Below, piece by piece: positions 1-6,193 of a stretch of 33,854 nucleotides of DNA. Position numbers and translations under genes: made by a program. The notes under the pieces were generated by a model. The model searched no databases, was not told the origin of the DNA, and was given only the letters and a program-made list of their open reading frames with translations. Numbering within the stretch: position 1 is the first letter of the stretch; each line of letters begins with the position of its first letter. The DNA is from Veillonellaceae bacterium (lineage in GTDB: Bacteria > Bacillota > Negativicutes > Veillonellales > Veillonellaceae): the NCBI GenBank assembly GCA_900765165.1, contig CAAFQR010000106.1, positions 1 through 33,854 on the forward strand. The letters are read 5' to 3'.

Positions 1-104
1 CCCGGCACTGCTGCTCAATGCTGCAATGTCTGCTGCCTGATACATTTAGAAATTTATCGATTTTGGTCTTGACAAGCGTGCCACTATAAGCGGAGGGGTT
101 GTAT

Positions 105-689
105 ATGGCAAGTAATGATGATGCAGAAAATAAGTATGAGGATAACTATAACTTGTATATAGGAGAGAATTTTAGATTATTGACAGATATAATTGTAAAA
201 ACTGTTACTATTTTATTGTTGCTGAATGGTAGTGCTGCAGTAGCTGTTTTAGCTTTTATGGATAAGGCTATTGCATTGCATATGCCCTTAAATTCTTTGG
301 CAGATGTTCTTATATGGTATGCGATCGGTAGTGCTTGTTCAGCTTTAATTTGTGGGACTACGTATTGGGCACAATTAAAAATTCTAGATATTTTAGAGTT
401 GAGAAAAGAGCTGACATATAGACAGGTTCGAATGGATCAATACAGTAAGTACATTTATGAACTTGTGAAGGATAATACTTATAAAGACGTAAAAAATGTA
501 GATATTGCGGAGTGTTTTAGAGATTATGTTCAGCAATTAAAAGATGGCTATAGTTATTTAGAACAATTGGATGGCAAGAAGCTAACTTGGATAAAATGGA
601 TTCGAGCAATAGGGATTTTGGTGGCAATTTTCTCTTTAGGTTGCTTTGTTTATGGTTCTATTTTATTTGCATCATTGTTTAAGTGTTAG
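105..689 (+). CDS. Small membrane protein of unknown function
   Basis: A protein of 194 residues that I do not recognise. It has three likely membrane segments: about residues 28-50 and 65-90 form a hairpin, and about 165-190 lie at the C terminus. Between them is a charged, helical stretch of some 70 residues that is probably cytoplasmic. The start is the ATG at 105, eight bases after GGAGG at 92-96; a TTG two codons upstream lies too close to that site. Base composition is clearly more AT-rich than the housekeeping genes of this window, which suggests recent acquisition. The hairpin-plus-coil layout is reminiscent of small membrane effectors such as SLATT proteins, but I see no specific motif and do not assign it. 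No partner gene is visible downstream; what lies upstream is outside the window. Confidence 0.7.
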   Translation: MASNDDAENKYEDNYNLYIGENFRLLTDIIVKTVTILLLLNGSAAVAVLAFMDKAIALHMPLNSLADVLIWYAIGSACSALICGTTYWAQLKILDILELRKELTYRQVRMDQYSKYIYELVKDNTYKDVKNVDIAECFRDYVQQLKDGYSYLEQLDGKKLTWIKWIRAIGILVAIFSLGCFVYGSILFASLFKC

Positions 690-850
690 GTTAACCGAAG
701 TTAGGTGTAGTATCGTAGAGAAATTTAAATGATTTTTTTAGGGACGTGTTCTTGCTCATATTAGGGATTATATCGTGATTTTAGTAGAATAGTCACTAAA
801 CATTCCCTAGTATAATCACCGCGTGTTCCCTAATTTCATCACATCTGCTA

Positions 851-1040
851 ATCTAAGAATGTAGTATTTCGACGATATAAGAATGTAGGTTTTCGCCATC
901 ATAAGCATGTTTATTTCCGATGATTTATCCCGCAGCCTCATTTTGCCTTACATATGTATATAATACAGTCCATCCAAAATAGCCAAAATGAGTCCGTCGA
1001 AAATCGCCAATCCTAGCTCATCGAAATTAACCAAATATTT
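851..1040. repeat. Degenerate 24-bp repeats in two inverted sets
   Basis: Three tandem units of 24 bp lie at 851-874, 875-898 and 899-922, sharing TAAGAATGTAG and TTTCG. Three more lie at 969-992, 993-1016 and 1017-1040, sharing CGTCGAAA and CCAA. The second set is the reverse complement of the first: 993-1016 shifted by two bases matches the complement of 851-874 at about 17 of 24 positions. No spacers separate the units, so this is not a CRISPR. The 24-bp period equals eight codons, so the array may be the remains of a gene with an octapeptide repeat. Confidence 0.55.
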
Positions 1041-1048
1041 CATTTCAC

Positions 1049-1096
1049 GTGACCTATGAGTCAACTTTTCTAATAAAAAGTGCACTCATAGGTCAC
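1049..1096. terminator. Long perfect hairpin, possible terminator
   Basis: A perfect 13-bp inverted repeat (GTGACCTATGAGT at 1049-1061, its complement at 1084-1096) encloses a second 6-bp repeat (ACTTTT/AAAAGT), leaving a six-base loop. AATTTTTAT follows on the plus strand. It could be a terminator for the repeat-rich region or a protein-binding palindrome; no gene ends close to it. Confidence 0.45.
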
Positions 1097-1703
1097 AATT
1101 TTTATATCTCCACACCAGATTTCCCATACTCAAAAAGTCAAACATCCCGTCAGAGTGAACGTTTTATGAGGCTTTTTATTTCATAGTTGAATTATAACAT
1201 CACACAACCAACTTTTGCACACCATAACATTAATTTATAACCACCATAAAAACACAACTTTAAATTCAATATAATTAACATTTTTATAAAAATAAAATAT
1301 AAATTACCTCTAAATCTGTTTATAACTTTTTTGAAAATCCACCGATTTTGTACATTCTTAGTTAGATATAATAATATATACATAGGTATATAGCTACTTA
1401 TATAGATACTAAATATACTATAGCAATCTATTCATCACTTTATATTATAAACTATCAAAAATTTGCGAAAATGCAAAACACCCAATTTTGTCCACACAGA
1501 TAACGTTAACCCTCCCAAAACACCAGGACTTTCCTACGATCTCCCCGGCCTCATCAATTAATTAAAGCTTGAAAACCGGTATTAACTCTGCTAACATTTT
1601 GCCCAGTTAGTCACCATAAAACTGGCTAACAAACATGTCAAATTTCCGTATATATTAACCGGAAAACCTATTCTATATATTAAGTAAGGTGGAGGTAGAT
1701 TCT

Positions 1704-2180
1704 ATGACAAACGAAGAAAACAGAACATATCGCATGTTCCTCTGTGATGACGTAGCAGCTATGGGAAGCCGCTTTCTTACGCGGTGCTTTGATCACACCA
1801 ACGTCAAACTATCATATATCGTCGGTGGTGCGAATGGGGTTACCAAAGACAAACTCGTACAAGTATATAAAAGTAAAGACTACGACTTCTGCGTTATGGC
1901 CGGTGACGATGAAATCGTCGACCTCGTCACCGAAATCCTATGTGAAGACGGCGTAGTAGGAGACCCGGTACTGCCCGTAACACTCAACTACATCCTATTC
2001 TGCCCTGAAGTCCTCAGCACCTTTGCCAGCATTCCCTGCCCGTGCTCATCCGGTGCAGAAAAGAATTTCTATAAAATCTGTCAAAATTGGTTGACAACCT
2101 CCTATTCGATGAATATAGAGAGTGTAAGGCAATTACAACAACGCCTTACGGAAGAAACCTTGCAAGGGCATCTTAACTAA
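1704..2180 (+). CDS. Unknown protein, first gene of sigma/YvrJ cluster
   Basis: A soluble protein of 158 residues, not recognised. It opens with an acidic, hydrophobic stretch (residues 8-40) and contains a DFCVMAGDDEIVD-like segment that could be a Rossmann-like or receiver-like strand-helix unit, but no family motif is complete. A CPCSSG motif near residue 117 is the only cysteine cluster. The start is ATG 1704, with GGAGG at 1691-1695 eight bases before it; the GTG at 1689 overlaps that ribosome site and is rejected. The promoter of the next genes lies inside its 3' end (2091-2119). Its position at the head of the DUF2922/DUF1659 cluster suggests a related role, which is an inference. Confidence 0.7.
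   Translation: MTNEENRTYRMFLCDDVAAMGSRFLTRCFDHTNVKLSYIVGGANGVTKDKLVQVYKSKDYDFCVMAGDDEIVDLVTEILCEDGVVGDPVLPVTLNYILFCPEVLSTFASIPCPCSSGAEKNFYKICQNWLTTSYSMNIESVRQLQQRLTEETLQGHLN
2091..2127 (+). promoter_or_regulatory. Cluster promoter copy 1
   Basis: TTGACA at 2091-2096, a 17-base spacer ending in CGATGAA, then TATAGA at 2114-2119 followed by GAGTGTAAGG. The -10 and downstream part is shared almost letter for letter with the promoters at 3744-3775 (minus) and 3821-3859 (plus). It lies within the end of the gene at 1704 and should drive the genes from 2256 on. Confidence 0.75.
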
Positions 2181-2255
2181 CCGTATTTGTCGTAGGTAGC
2201 CATTTACCCCGAGATAGCACTCATAGTAATATATGGCTGCCAGAAAGGAGACACT

Positions 2256-2480
2256 ATGTCTGAAAATGCAAAATTAGTCCTGCGCTTTGGCGACGCCAAG
2301 CGAAAAGAAGTTGGCCAGTTGGCCATTCACATCCCGAAAGCGGATTTGACCTTGGCTCAGGTACAGCCCGTAGCGGACATGATCACGTCCAAGAAAATGT
2401 TCTGTAATGCAAAAGGCAAAGACTTCGAAGTCTTCCTCGGTGCTGAATACGAAGACGAAGTCGTAACTAAATTAGCGTAA
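2256..2480 (+). CDS. DUF2922 family protein (first copy)
   Basis: A 74-residue protein that fits the DUF2922 family: a hydrophobic strand (LVLRFGD), then an IPKADLTLAQVQPVADMI helix, then a KKMFCNAKGKDF strand and a C-terminal EDEVVTKLA segment. DUF2922 proteins are small, of unknown function and are usually encoded next to DUF1659 and YvrJ proteins, which is exactly the case here. ATG 2256 has AAAGGAG seven bases upstream. The 25-base gap to the next gene and the promoter at 2091 suggest one transcript. A second DUF2922 gene lies at 2865. The two copies are diverged, so this is an old duplication or two specialised forms. Confidence 0.8.
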   Translation: MSENAKLVLRFGDAKRKEVGQLAIHIPKADLTLAQVQPVADMITSKKMFCNAKGKDFEVFLGAEYEDEVVTKLA

Positions 2481-2507
2481 GTAAAGTTCTAATGGAGGTA
2501 TGGTAGT

Positions 2508-2729
2508 ATGGGAGCAACTGAACGAGTAGAAACGCAAGCAATTAAAATGGTCTTAAAAGTAGATAACGGCAAAACCACGAAAACCATGACGTATCAGCAT
2601 GGTAACGGCGCCATGGAATTAGCCGACTTTGAAGCGCTTGGTCATGCATTGGCCGCGTTGACCACCGGTACCTATAAGAGTGTATCTCGTGTAGATACCT
2701 TATCCGTAACCGACAAAGTGATTGCCTAG
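2508..2729 (+). CDS. DUF1659 family protein (first copy)
   Basis: A 73-residue protein that fits DUF1659: a basic strand (IKMVLKVDNGKTTKTMTY), a helix with DFEALGHALAALTT, and the typical end YKSVSRVDTLSV. The function of DUF1659 is not known; it forms a pair with DUF2922. The start is ATG 2508 with TGGAGG at 2493-2498; the earlier ATG at 2500 runs straight into a stop codon. It is followed by about 135 bases of structured non-coding DNA before the second pair. Confidence 0.8.
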   Translation: MGATERVETQAIKMVLKVDNGKTTKTMTYQHGNGAMELADFEALGHALAALTTGTYKSVSRVDTLSVTDKVIA

Positions 2730-2819
2730 GTAGGCCTCACAAGTTACGTAAACCCTGATAGTAGTCATGGCACAGCGCCCGGATGGGCCCTACGTGCCTA
2801 CGTAGAAGAGTAGGTGAAG

Positions 2820-2847
2820 GTAGCTCCGCGCAGCGGCGCCGAGCTAC
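2820..2847 (+). other. Strong hairpin just before a ribosome site
   Basis: GTAGCTC at 2820-2826 pairs with GAGCTAC at 2841-2847, with an inner GCGC/GCGC stem across one C-C mismatch and an AGCG loop. It ends four bases before the AAAGGAG that serves the gene at 2865. The stretch 2730-2820 upstream is also rich in short complementary pieces (for example CTACGTGCCTACGTAG). It could control translation or protect the mRNA end of the second pair. Confidence 0.5.
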
Positions 2848-2864
2848 CGGAAAGGAGTTTAACT

Positions 2865-3098
2865 ATGGAATCGATGAATCTTAAGTCTTTATTGGTATTG
2901 GTCTTTGGTGATGAGGAACGCAACGAAATTGGCCAGATTACCTTAGTGTCCCCTAAGGAGAATTTGACCCTCGATGCGATTAAGCCCGTAGCGGATATCG
3001 CTATCGAAAAGCGCATGTTCTGTGACGCCGACGGTGTTGTATTTGCTACATTCCTTCGTGCGTACTACGAAAACACCGTAGATACGGCTATCGCCTAA
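2865..3098 (+). CDS. DUF2922 family protein (second copy)
   Basis: A 77-residue paralogue of the protein at 2256. The same blocks are present: LLVLVFGDE, the KENLTLDAIKPVADIAI helix, KRMFCDADGVVF and a C-terminal YENTVDTAIA. The start is ATG 2865, seven bases after AAAGGAG; an ATG three codons further in is possible, and an upstream open stretch from 2814 runs through the hairpin and is rejected. Together with the next gene it repeats the DUF2922-DUF1659 pair order. Confidence 0.8.
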   Translation: MESMNLKSLLVLVFGDEERNEIGQITLVSPKENLTLDAIKPVADIAIEKRMFCDADGVVFATFLRAYYENTVDTAIA

Positions 3099-3147
3099 GG
3101 ATCAGTTTCGTAGAGTTGAATTCGTTGGATTATAGGAGGTTATCGAT

Positions 3148-3369
3148 ATGGCAATTGAGCGCGTAGAAACGAGTAGTGTAAAAGTGGTTTTGAAGATTGG
3201 TAGTAACGGTACGACGAAGGCGACCACCTTCAATCACGTGAATACGGAGTTGGAAGAACGCGACTTCGAACAGTTTGGCCGTGCATTGGCTAACTTATCG
3301 ACGGCGCAGTTCAAAGGCATGTCCCGTGTGGTGACGAAAACCGCAGCTGAATCCGAAGCTGCCCAGTAA
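3148..3369 (+). CDS. DUF1659 family protein (second copy)
   Basis: A 73-residue paralogue of the protein at 2508: a VKVVLKIGSNGTTK strand pair, a DFEQFGRALANLS helix and FKGMSRVVT near the end. ATG 3148 follows AGGAGG by six bases. It is the last gene of the plus-strand run, followed by two terminator hairpins, and it converges on the YvrJ gene. Confidence 0.8.
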   Translation: MAIERVETSSVKVVLKIGSNGTTKATTFNHVNTELEERDFEQFGRALANLSTAQFKGMSRVVTKTAAESEAAQ

Positions 3370-3401
3370 GCCCTAAGAACTGTCGCTGGTAGACATACTG
3401 G

Positions 3402-3438
3402 CAGAGCTGCTTGCCTTCGGGCGAGTGGCTCTGTTTCT
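3402..3438 (+). terminator. Terminator-like hairpin after the DUF1659 gene
   Basis: CAGAGC at 3402-3407 pairs with GCTCTG at 3428-3433, and CTTGCC/GGCGAG pair inside around a TTCG loop; TTTCTGT follows. The tail is short, so it may act together with the next hairpin. Confidence 0.6.
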
Positions 3439-3448
3439 GTATACCTAT

Positions 3449-3505
3449 AAAAAACGGGTGCAACGAAATACAGTATATGTAGTCTCGTTACACCCGTTTT
3501 TCTTT
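3449..3505. terminator. Bidirectional terminator between convergent genes
   Basis: AAAAACGGGTG at 3450-3460 pairs with CACCCGTTTTT at 3491-3501, with ACGA/TCGT pairing further in. T-runs are present in both directions, fitting its place between the plus-strand DUF1659 gene and the minus-strand YvrJ gene. Confidence 0.85.
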
Positions 3506-3514
3506 TATGCTTTT

Positions 3515-3724
3515 TTACCGTTTCGGCGCTATGGCCGTCGGGTACGCCTCAGTGGCGTCGTGATTGGTGCCGGCCAATTGCCCATAGGTTAAACGGATTA
3601 CGGATTGTAGCTCCGTTACCGATTGGGTGAGCATGTCCAGGCGCTTGTCTAACCGTATAAGCAGATAGACCGCAACGACCATGGGAAAGCCATAATTGGC
3701 AGCCGCAGTTAATAATACGTCCAT
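3515..3724 (-). CDS. YvrJ family, holin-like small membrane protein
   Basis: A 69-residue protein with one hydrophobic segment (about residues 5-24, with NYGFPMVVAVYLLIRL), followed by a charged amphipathic helix (DKRLDMLTQSVTELQSVI). This matches the YvrJ family, whose shape also resembles holin-like UviB/BhlA proteins. The start is ATG 3724, eight bases after GGAGG; a GTG three codons upstream is too close. In Bacillus subtilis yvrJ lies next to the two-part sigma factor SigO-RsoA, and here a sigma-like gene is divergent to it. With the GH25 lysozyme of this cluster it could serve to release or remodel the envelope; that is inference. Confidence 0.75.
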   Translation of the reverse strand: MDVLLTAAANYGFPMVVAVYLLIRLDKRLDMLTQSVTELQSVIRLTYGQLAGTNHDATEAYPTAIAPKR

Positions 3725-3735
3725 CCGGATCACCT

Positions 3736-3775
3736 CCTTTATACTCTATATATTCATCGACTCGAAATTTGTCAC
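3736..3775 (-). promoter_or_regulatory. Cluster promoter copy 2, for the YvrJ gene
   Basis: Read on the minus strand: GTGACA (3775-3770), a 17-base spacer ending CGATGAA, then TATATA (3752-3747) followed by GAGTATAAAGG. It faces away from the promoter at 3821 and shares its -10 and downstream sequence. Confidence 0.75.
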
Positions 3776-3820
3776 TGTATTTTTTCACAAGATTTTTTAG
3801 AAATAAAATTCCTCATCATG

Positions 3821-3859
3821 TTGACATTTTAATTTTCGGTGAATATATAGAGTGTAAGG
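3821..3859 (+). promoter_or_regulatory. Cluster promoter copy 3, for the sigma-like gene
   Basis: TTGACA at 3821-3826, 17 bases ending CGGTGAA, TATATA at 3844-3849, then GAGTGTAAGG. It leaves a leader of about 145 bases before the sigma-like gene. Since all three cluster promoters share the same -10 and start region, they are likely controlled together, perhaps by the sigma-like protein itself. Confidence 0.75.
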
Positions 3860-4001
3860 TCTAATGTGTGAATGTTGTGGTTAGGCCGAATCGTTATCAA
3901 TTATGTGCTGGCAAAAGGTGTTTAGGCACCTGTGTTACGCACAATGTATTAGGCAGAATGTTGTTGCACAATGAATTGTGAGAAAGGTAAGGGTGTTGTC
4001 A

Positions 4002-4859
4002 ATGGTAACAAAAAACACGGTAGTAGATGCAGTAGTAGAAACGATGACTTTGCATGAGTTGACTGACGGTGACTTGGCGCGTATGGCTGATAGCGACTTG
4101 GCACGCATGGCCGATGGCGACTTAGCACGTATGACTGACGGTGACTTGGCAAATATGGCCGATGGCGACTTGGCGCATATGACTGACGGTGACTTGGCAA
4201 ATATGGCCGATGTTGAGTTAGCCCGCATGGCGCAGGAGACGGGCAGCGAAGCGGCGCAGTGCGAGCTCTGTAATCGCTACACGCCGTTACTGTACGGCAC
4301 GGTGGCTAGCCTGAAGAAAACGTGGACGCTTACGGTGGATGAAGAGTGGCAGGACTTGGAAGGATACTTGTGGATTGTGTTACTGGAAGCAATTCAGGAG
4401 TACAACGTTGACGGCTCCGTACCGTTCGCCGGTTTTCTTAACTCCAAGATTAAATGCGGTGGCCCGAATTACCTTCGAAAAGCATCGCGCCACAACGGCC
4501 GTGAGTTTATCGCTTTGCCGGATAGTGACGATTCCGACGACGGCACAACGTTGCTAGACGGTGTTTACGAATACACGCCGGAATGCTGCGCTCTCGATCA
4601 CGAAGTGTCCGAATGTTTACACAAAGGCTTGATGAAACTGGACCCGCCATACCGCAAGGTGCTCATGGACCTGGTGCTGAATGGTCGCAAAGGCTCTGAA
4701 CTCGCCGCCGAGCTCGGCATTTCCCGACAAGCCATCAATCGCCGCAAGAAAGCAGCCTTGGCCGTCCTCGAAGCGCAGCTTCTCGCCGATGGCACTTTAT
4801 CTAAAGATGACTTACAGGTCGCCGATGTTCGTAAAATCGATAGTACGCTGTTCAACTAA
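4002..4859 (+). CDS. Sigma-70-like factor with N-terminal octapeptide repeats
   Basis: A protein of 285 residues. Residues 24-79 are seven 8-residue repeats of the form DLARMADG. After them comes a part like sigma region 2 (about residues 85-155, with DLEGYLWIVLLEAIQEYN), an acidic linker, and a clear helix-turn-helix like sigma region 4 (about 215-265, with GSELAAELGISRQAINRRKKA). It probably directs RNA polymerase to a small set of promoters, as SigO/YvrI or the TcdR/UviA group do; regions 1 and 3 are absent, as in those groups. ATG 4002 is chosen, with AAGGG eight bases upstream, but GTG 3993 is also possible. The neighbours (YvrJ, DUF1659, DUF2922, GH25) are likely its targets. Odd: the repeat array could change length by slippage. 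Confidence 0.75.
   Translation: MVTKNTVVDAVVETMTLHELTDGDLARMADSDLARMADGDLARMTDGDLANMADGDLAHMTDGDLANMADVELARMAQETGSEAAQCELCNRYTPLLYGTVASLKKTWTLTVDEEWQDLEGYLWIVLLEAIQEYNVDGSVPFAGFLNSKIKCGGPNYLRKASRHNGREFIALPDSDDSDDGTTLLDGVYEYTPECCALDHEVSECLHKGLMKLDPPYRKVLMDLVLNGRKGSELAAELGISRQAINRRKKAALAVLEAQLLADGTLSKDDLQVADVRKIDSTLFN
4071..4238 (+). repeat. Seven tandem 24-bp coding repeats
   Basis: Seven in-frame units of 24 bp starting at 4071, 4095, 4119, 4143, 4167, 4191 and 4215, with a partial unit before them. Alternate units are closest to each other (those at 4143 and 4191 are nearly identical), which points to growth by duplication of unit pairs. Confidence 0.9.
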
Positions 4860-4904
4860 TAGCACGCTCACACTGTTTGCCTGCTGACGTGATGTTACAT
4901 TGCT

Positions 4905-4935
4905 AGCGTACTGTTCAATGACTAGTACGTTTTTT
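4905..4935 (+). terminator. Terminator or attenuator before the lysozyme gene
   Basis: AGCGTACT at 4905-4912 pairs with AGTACGTT at 4924-4931 (one G-U), followed by six T (4930-4935). It ends only about four bases before the ribosome site of the GH25 gene. The block 4902-4931 is also a diverged direct copy of 4840-4868. No separate promoter for the lysozyme gene is obvious, so read-through may set its level. Confidence 0.55.
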
Positions 4936-4954
4936 GTTAGGAGAGGGGATAGGA

Positions 4955-5614
4955 ATGATGGATTCTACAGTAATGACTGATATTTTGAGTGTACCAACGG
5001 TGCCGTGGCCGTCACCGGCTGAAGGCGTCGATGTGAGTGAATGGAATGGCCCGGTGGACTGGCAAGCAGTCCGCCGGGCAGGCAAAACCTTTGCCATTAT
5101 CCGCCTCGGCTACGGCGCCGATCACCTGGACTCGCTGTTCTACCGTAACGTTAATGAAGCCCTCGTCGCCGGTCTTGGCCTTGGCGTGTATCGCTACTCT
5201 TACGCCATGACACTTACCGAAGCGCGCGACGAAGCACGCCACACCGCTTACATTCTCCGCGACTGTGGCTTAACTGCCTCGAAATTACCACTTGGCATTT
5301 GGTACGACATGGAAGACAGCGATAACTACAAGCAAAACCGCGGCCTCACCGCCGACGAAGCCGGCCGCGCCCTCATGACCGACTGCTGCTTACAATTCGC
5401 CACCGTCCTTCAGTCCTACGGCTATCCCTACGTAGGCGTCTACGCCAACTGGGACTGGTGGACCAACCGCCTCGATGAATCCCGCTTGCCCATGGCCAAA
5501 TGGGTCGCCCAATACAACACCACCTGCGATATCGATGGGGCTGCACTGTGGCAATACACCGACTGCCTAGACATCGAAGGCGCCACCTTCGACGGCATAC
5601 GACTACTAAACTGA
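4955..5614 (+). CDS. GH25 family lysozyme (endolysin-like)
   Basis: A 219-residue protein that is essentially one glycoside hydrolase family 25 domain. It begins with the family's GVDVSEWNGPVDW block (first catalytic-site aspartate) and contains GIWYDMED, which holds the Asp-x-Glu pair of GH25. The C-terminal ALWQYTD block is also typical. GH25 enzymes cut the N-acetylmuramyl bonds of peptidoglycan. There is no signal peptide and no wall-binding domain, so export would need a holin or lysis, as in phage endolysins; the YvrJ protein is a candidate partner. ATG 4955 follows AGGAG/GAGGGG; a TTG at 4934 sits inside the terminator tail and is rejected. GC content is higher than in the flanking cassette. 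Confidence 0.85.
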   Translation: MMDSTVMTDILSVPTVPWPSPAEGVDVSEWNGPVDWQAVRRAGKTFAIIRLGYGADHLDSLFYRNVNEALVAGLGLGVYRYSYAMTLTEARDEARHTAYILRDCGLTASKLPLGIWYDMEDSDNYKQNRGLTADEAGRALMTDCCLQFATVLQSYGYPYVGVYANWDWWTNRLDESRLPMAKWVAQYNTTCDIDGAALWQYTDCLDIEGATFDGIRLLN

Positions 5615-5634
5615 ATAGGGAAAGAAAAAAATCA

Positions 5635-5678
5635 AAAATTCCCTTTGTATAATATGTATATATAAAGGAATTTTTTTT
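5635..5678 (+). terminator. Rho-independent terminator after the GH25 gene
   Basis: AATTCCCTTTGTATA (from 5637) pairs with TATATAAAGGAATT (to about 5672) with one bulged C, followed by eight T. Confidence 0.8.
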
Positions 5679-5725
5679 GCTTGGTGGTAAGTGGTATATA
5701 TATGTTTGGGGGATTAGGGTAATTC

Positions 5726-5812
5726 TGACAAATATGCTTGTTTTGAGCAAACCTGTTTGTCATAAAATATGAATTTTAGTATATTTACTTTATGACAACT
5801 GCTTGCTATAAT
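5726..5812 (+). promoter_or_regulatory. Promoter with operator-like inverted repeats
   Basis: TTTACT at 5784-5789, a 17-base spacer and TATAAT at 5807-5812. TGTCATAAA (5758-5766) and its exact complement TTTATGACA (5789-5797) form an inverted repeat whose right arm lies between the -35 and -10. TGACAAA (5726-5732) and TTTGTCA (5756-5762) form another pair. This is the layout expected for self-repression by the XRE protein encoded just downstream. Confidence 0.7.
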
Positions 5813-5851
5813 AATGATATAGAGGGGATTCGGTTAAGGAGGTATGGCGTT

Positions 5852-6193
5852 ATGGTAAATTTAAATGAAATTGGCAAGCGAATACAAGATTTAAGAAAAG
5901 CTAATAATCTTAAACAAAAGCAAGTGGCAGAGTATTTAGGGTTAGACCAGAGCATGGTAGCCAAAATGGAAAAAGGAGAACGCAATATAAGTGCTGATGT
6001 CATTGAAAAATTGGCAGCGTTATATTGTTGCACCGTAGACTATCTTTTGTCTGGTGATGAAGATAAGTATGGTTGTGCTATTTCTTTTCGTGCACAGTCT
6101 TTAGGAGCTAGCGATATTGAGTCTATAGCTAAAATTAATAAAATTGTTATGAATCAATTTGAAATGGATAAGATTATGGGAGGTCGTAAATGA
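5852..6193 (+). CDS. XRE-family helix-turn-helix regulator
   Basis: A 113-residue protein with a Cro/CI-type helix-turn-helix at about residues 5-60 (IGKRIQDLRKANNLKQKQVAEYLG..., then QSMVAKMEKGERNISADVIEKLAALY). The rest is a short acidic tail. It likely represses the promoter at 5784. The start is ATG 5852, nine bases after AAGGAGG; the in-frame ATG at 5792 lies inside the promoter and cannot be used. The stop overlaps the next start (ATGA), so the two are coupled. In such pairs the ImmA-type peptidase often cleaves the repressor, as with ImmA-ImmR of ICEBs1. Confidence 0.9.
   Translation: MVNLNEIGKRIQDLRKANNLKQKQVAEYLGLDQSMVAKMEKGERNISADVIEKLAALYCCTVDYLLSGDEDKYGCAISFRAQSLGASDIESIAKINKIVMNQFEMDKIMGGRK

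Larger units (their letters stand above)
690..1703. other. 1-kb AT-rich non-coding region
   Basis: No convincing gene is present on either strand. The region holds an imperfect inverted repeat (about 740-770 against 805-835, sharing TAnTAGGGA and GGGA), a degenerate 24-bp repeat array (851-1040), a long hairpin (1049-1096) and very AT-rich DNA at 1180-1480. At 1590-1630 GCTAACA occurs twice and GTTAG/CTAAC arms flank a short spacer, a possible regulator site for the gene at 1704. I could not find a good promoter for that gene. Confidence 0.6.

Noticed and set aside
69..90. TTGACA and TATAAG before the first gene as a promoter
   Set aside because: The two boxes are only 10 bases apart instead of about 17.
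851..1040. CRISPR array
   Set aside because: No spacers; units are degenerate and in two inverted sets.
1192..1383. 63-residue minus-strand reading frame in the AT-rich gap
   Set aside because: No ribosome site, low-complexity hydrophobic content typical of chance frames in AT-rich DNA, and no neighbour to support it.
4071..4238. CRISPR array
   Set aside because: Units are directly joined without spacers and stay in frame inside a gene.
5792..5851. Longer N terminus for the XRE regulator from ATG 5792
   Set aside because: This ATG lies inside the promoter, upstream of the expected transcription start.
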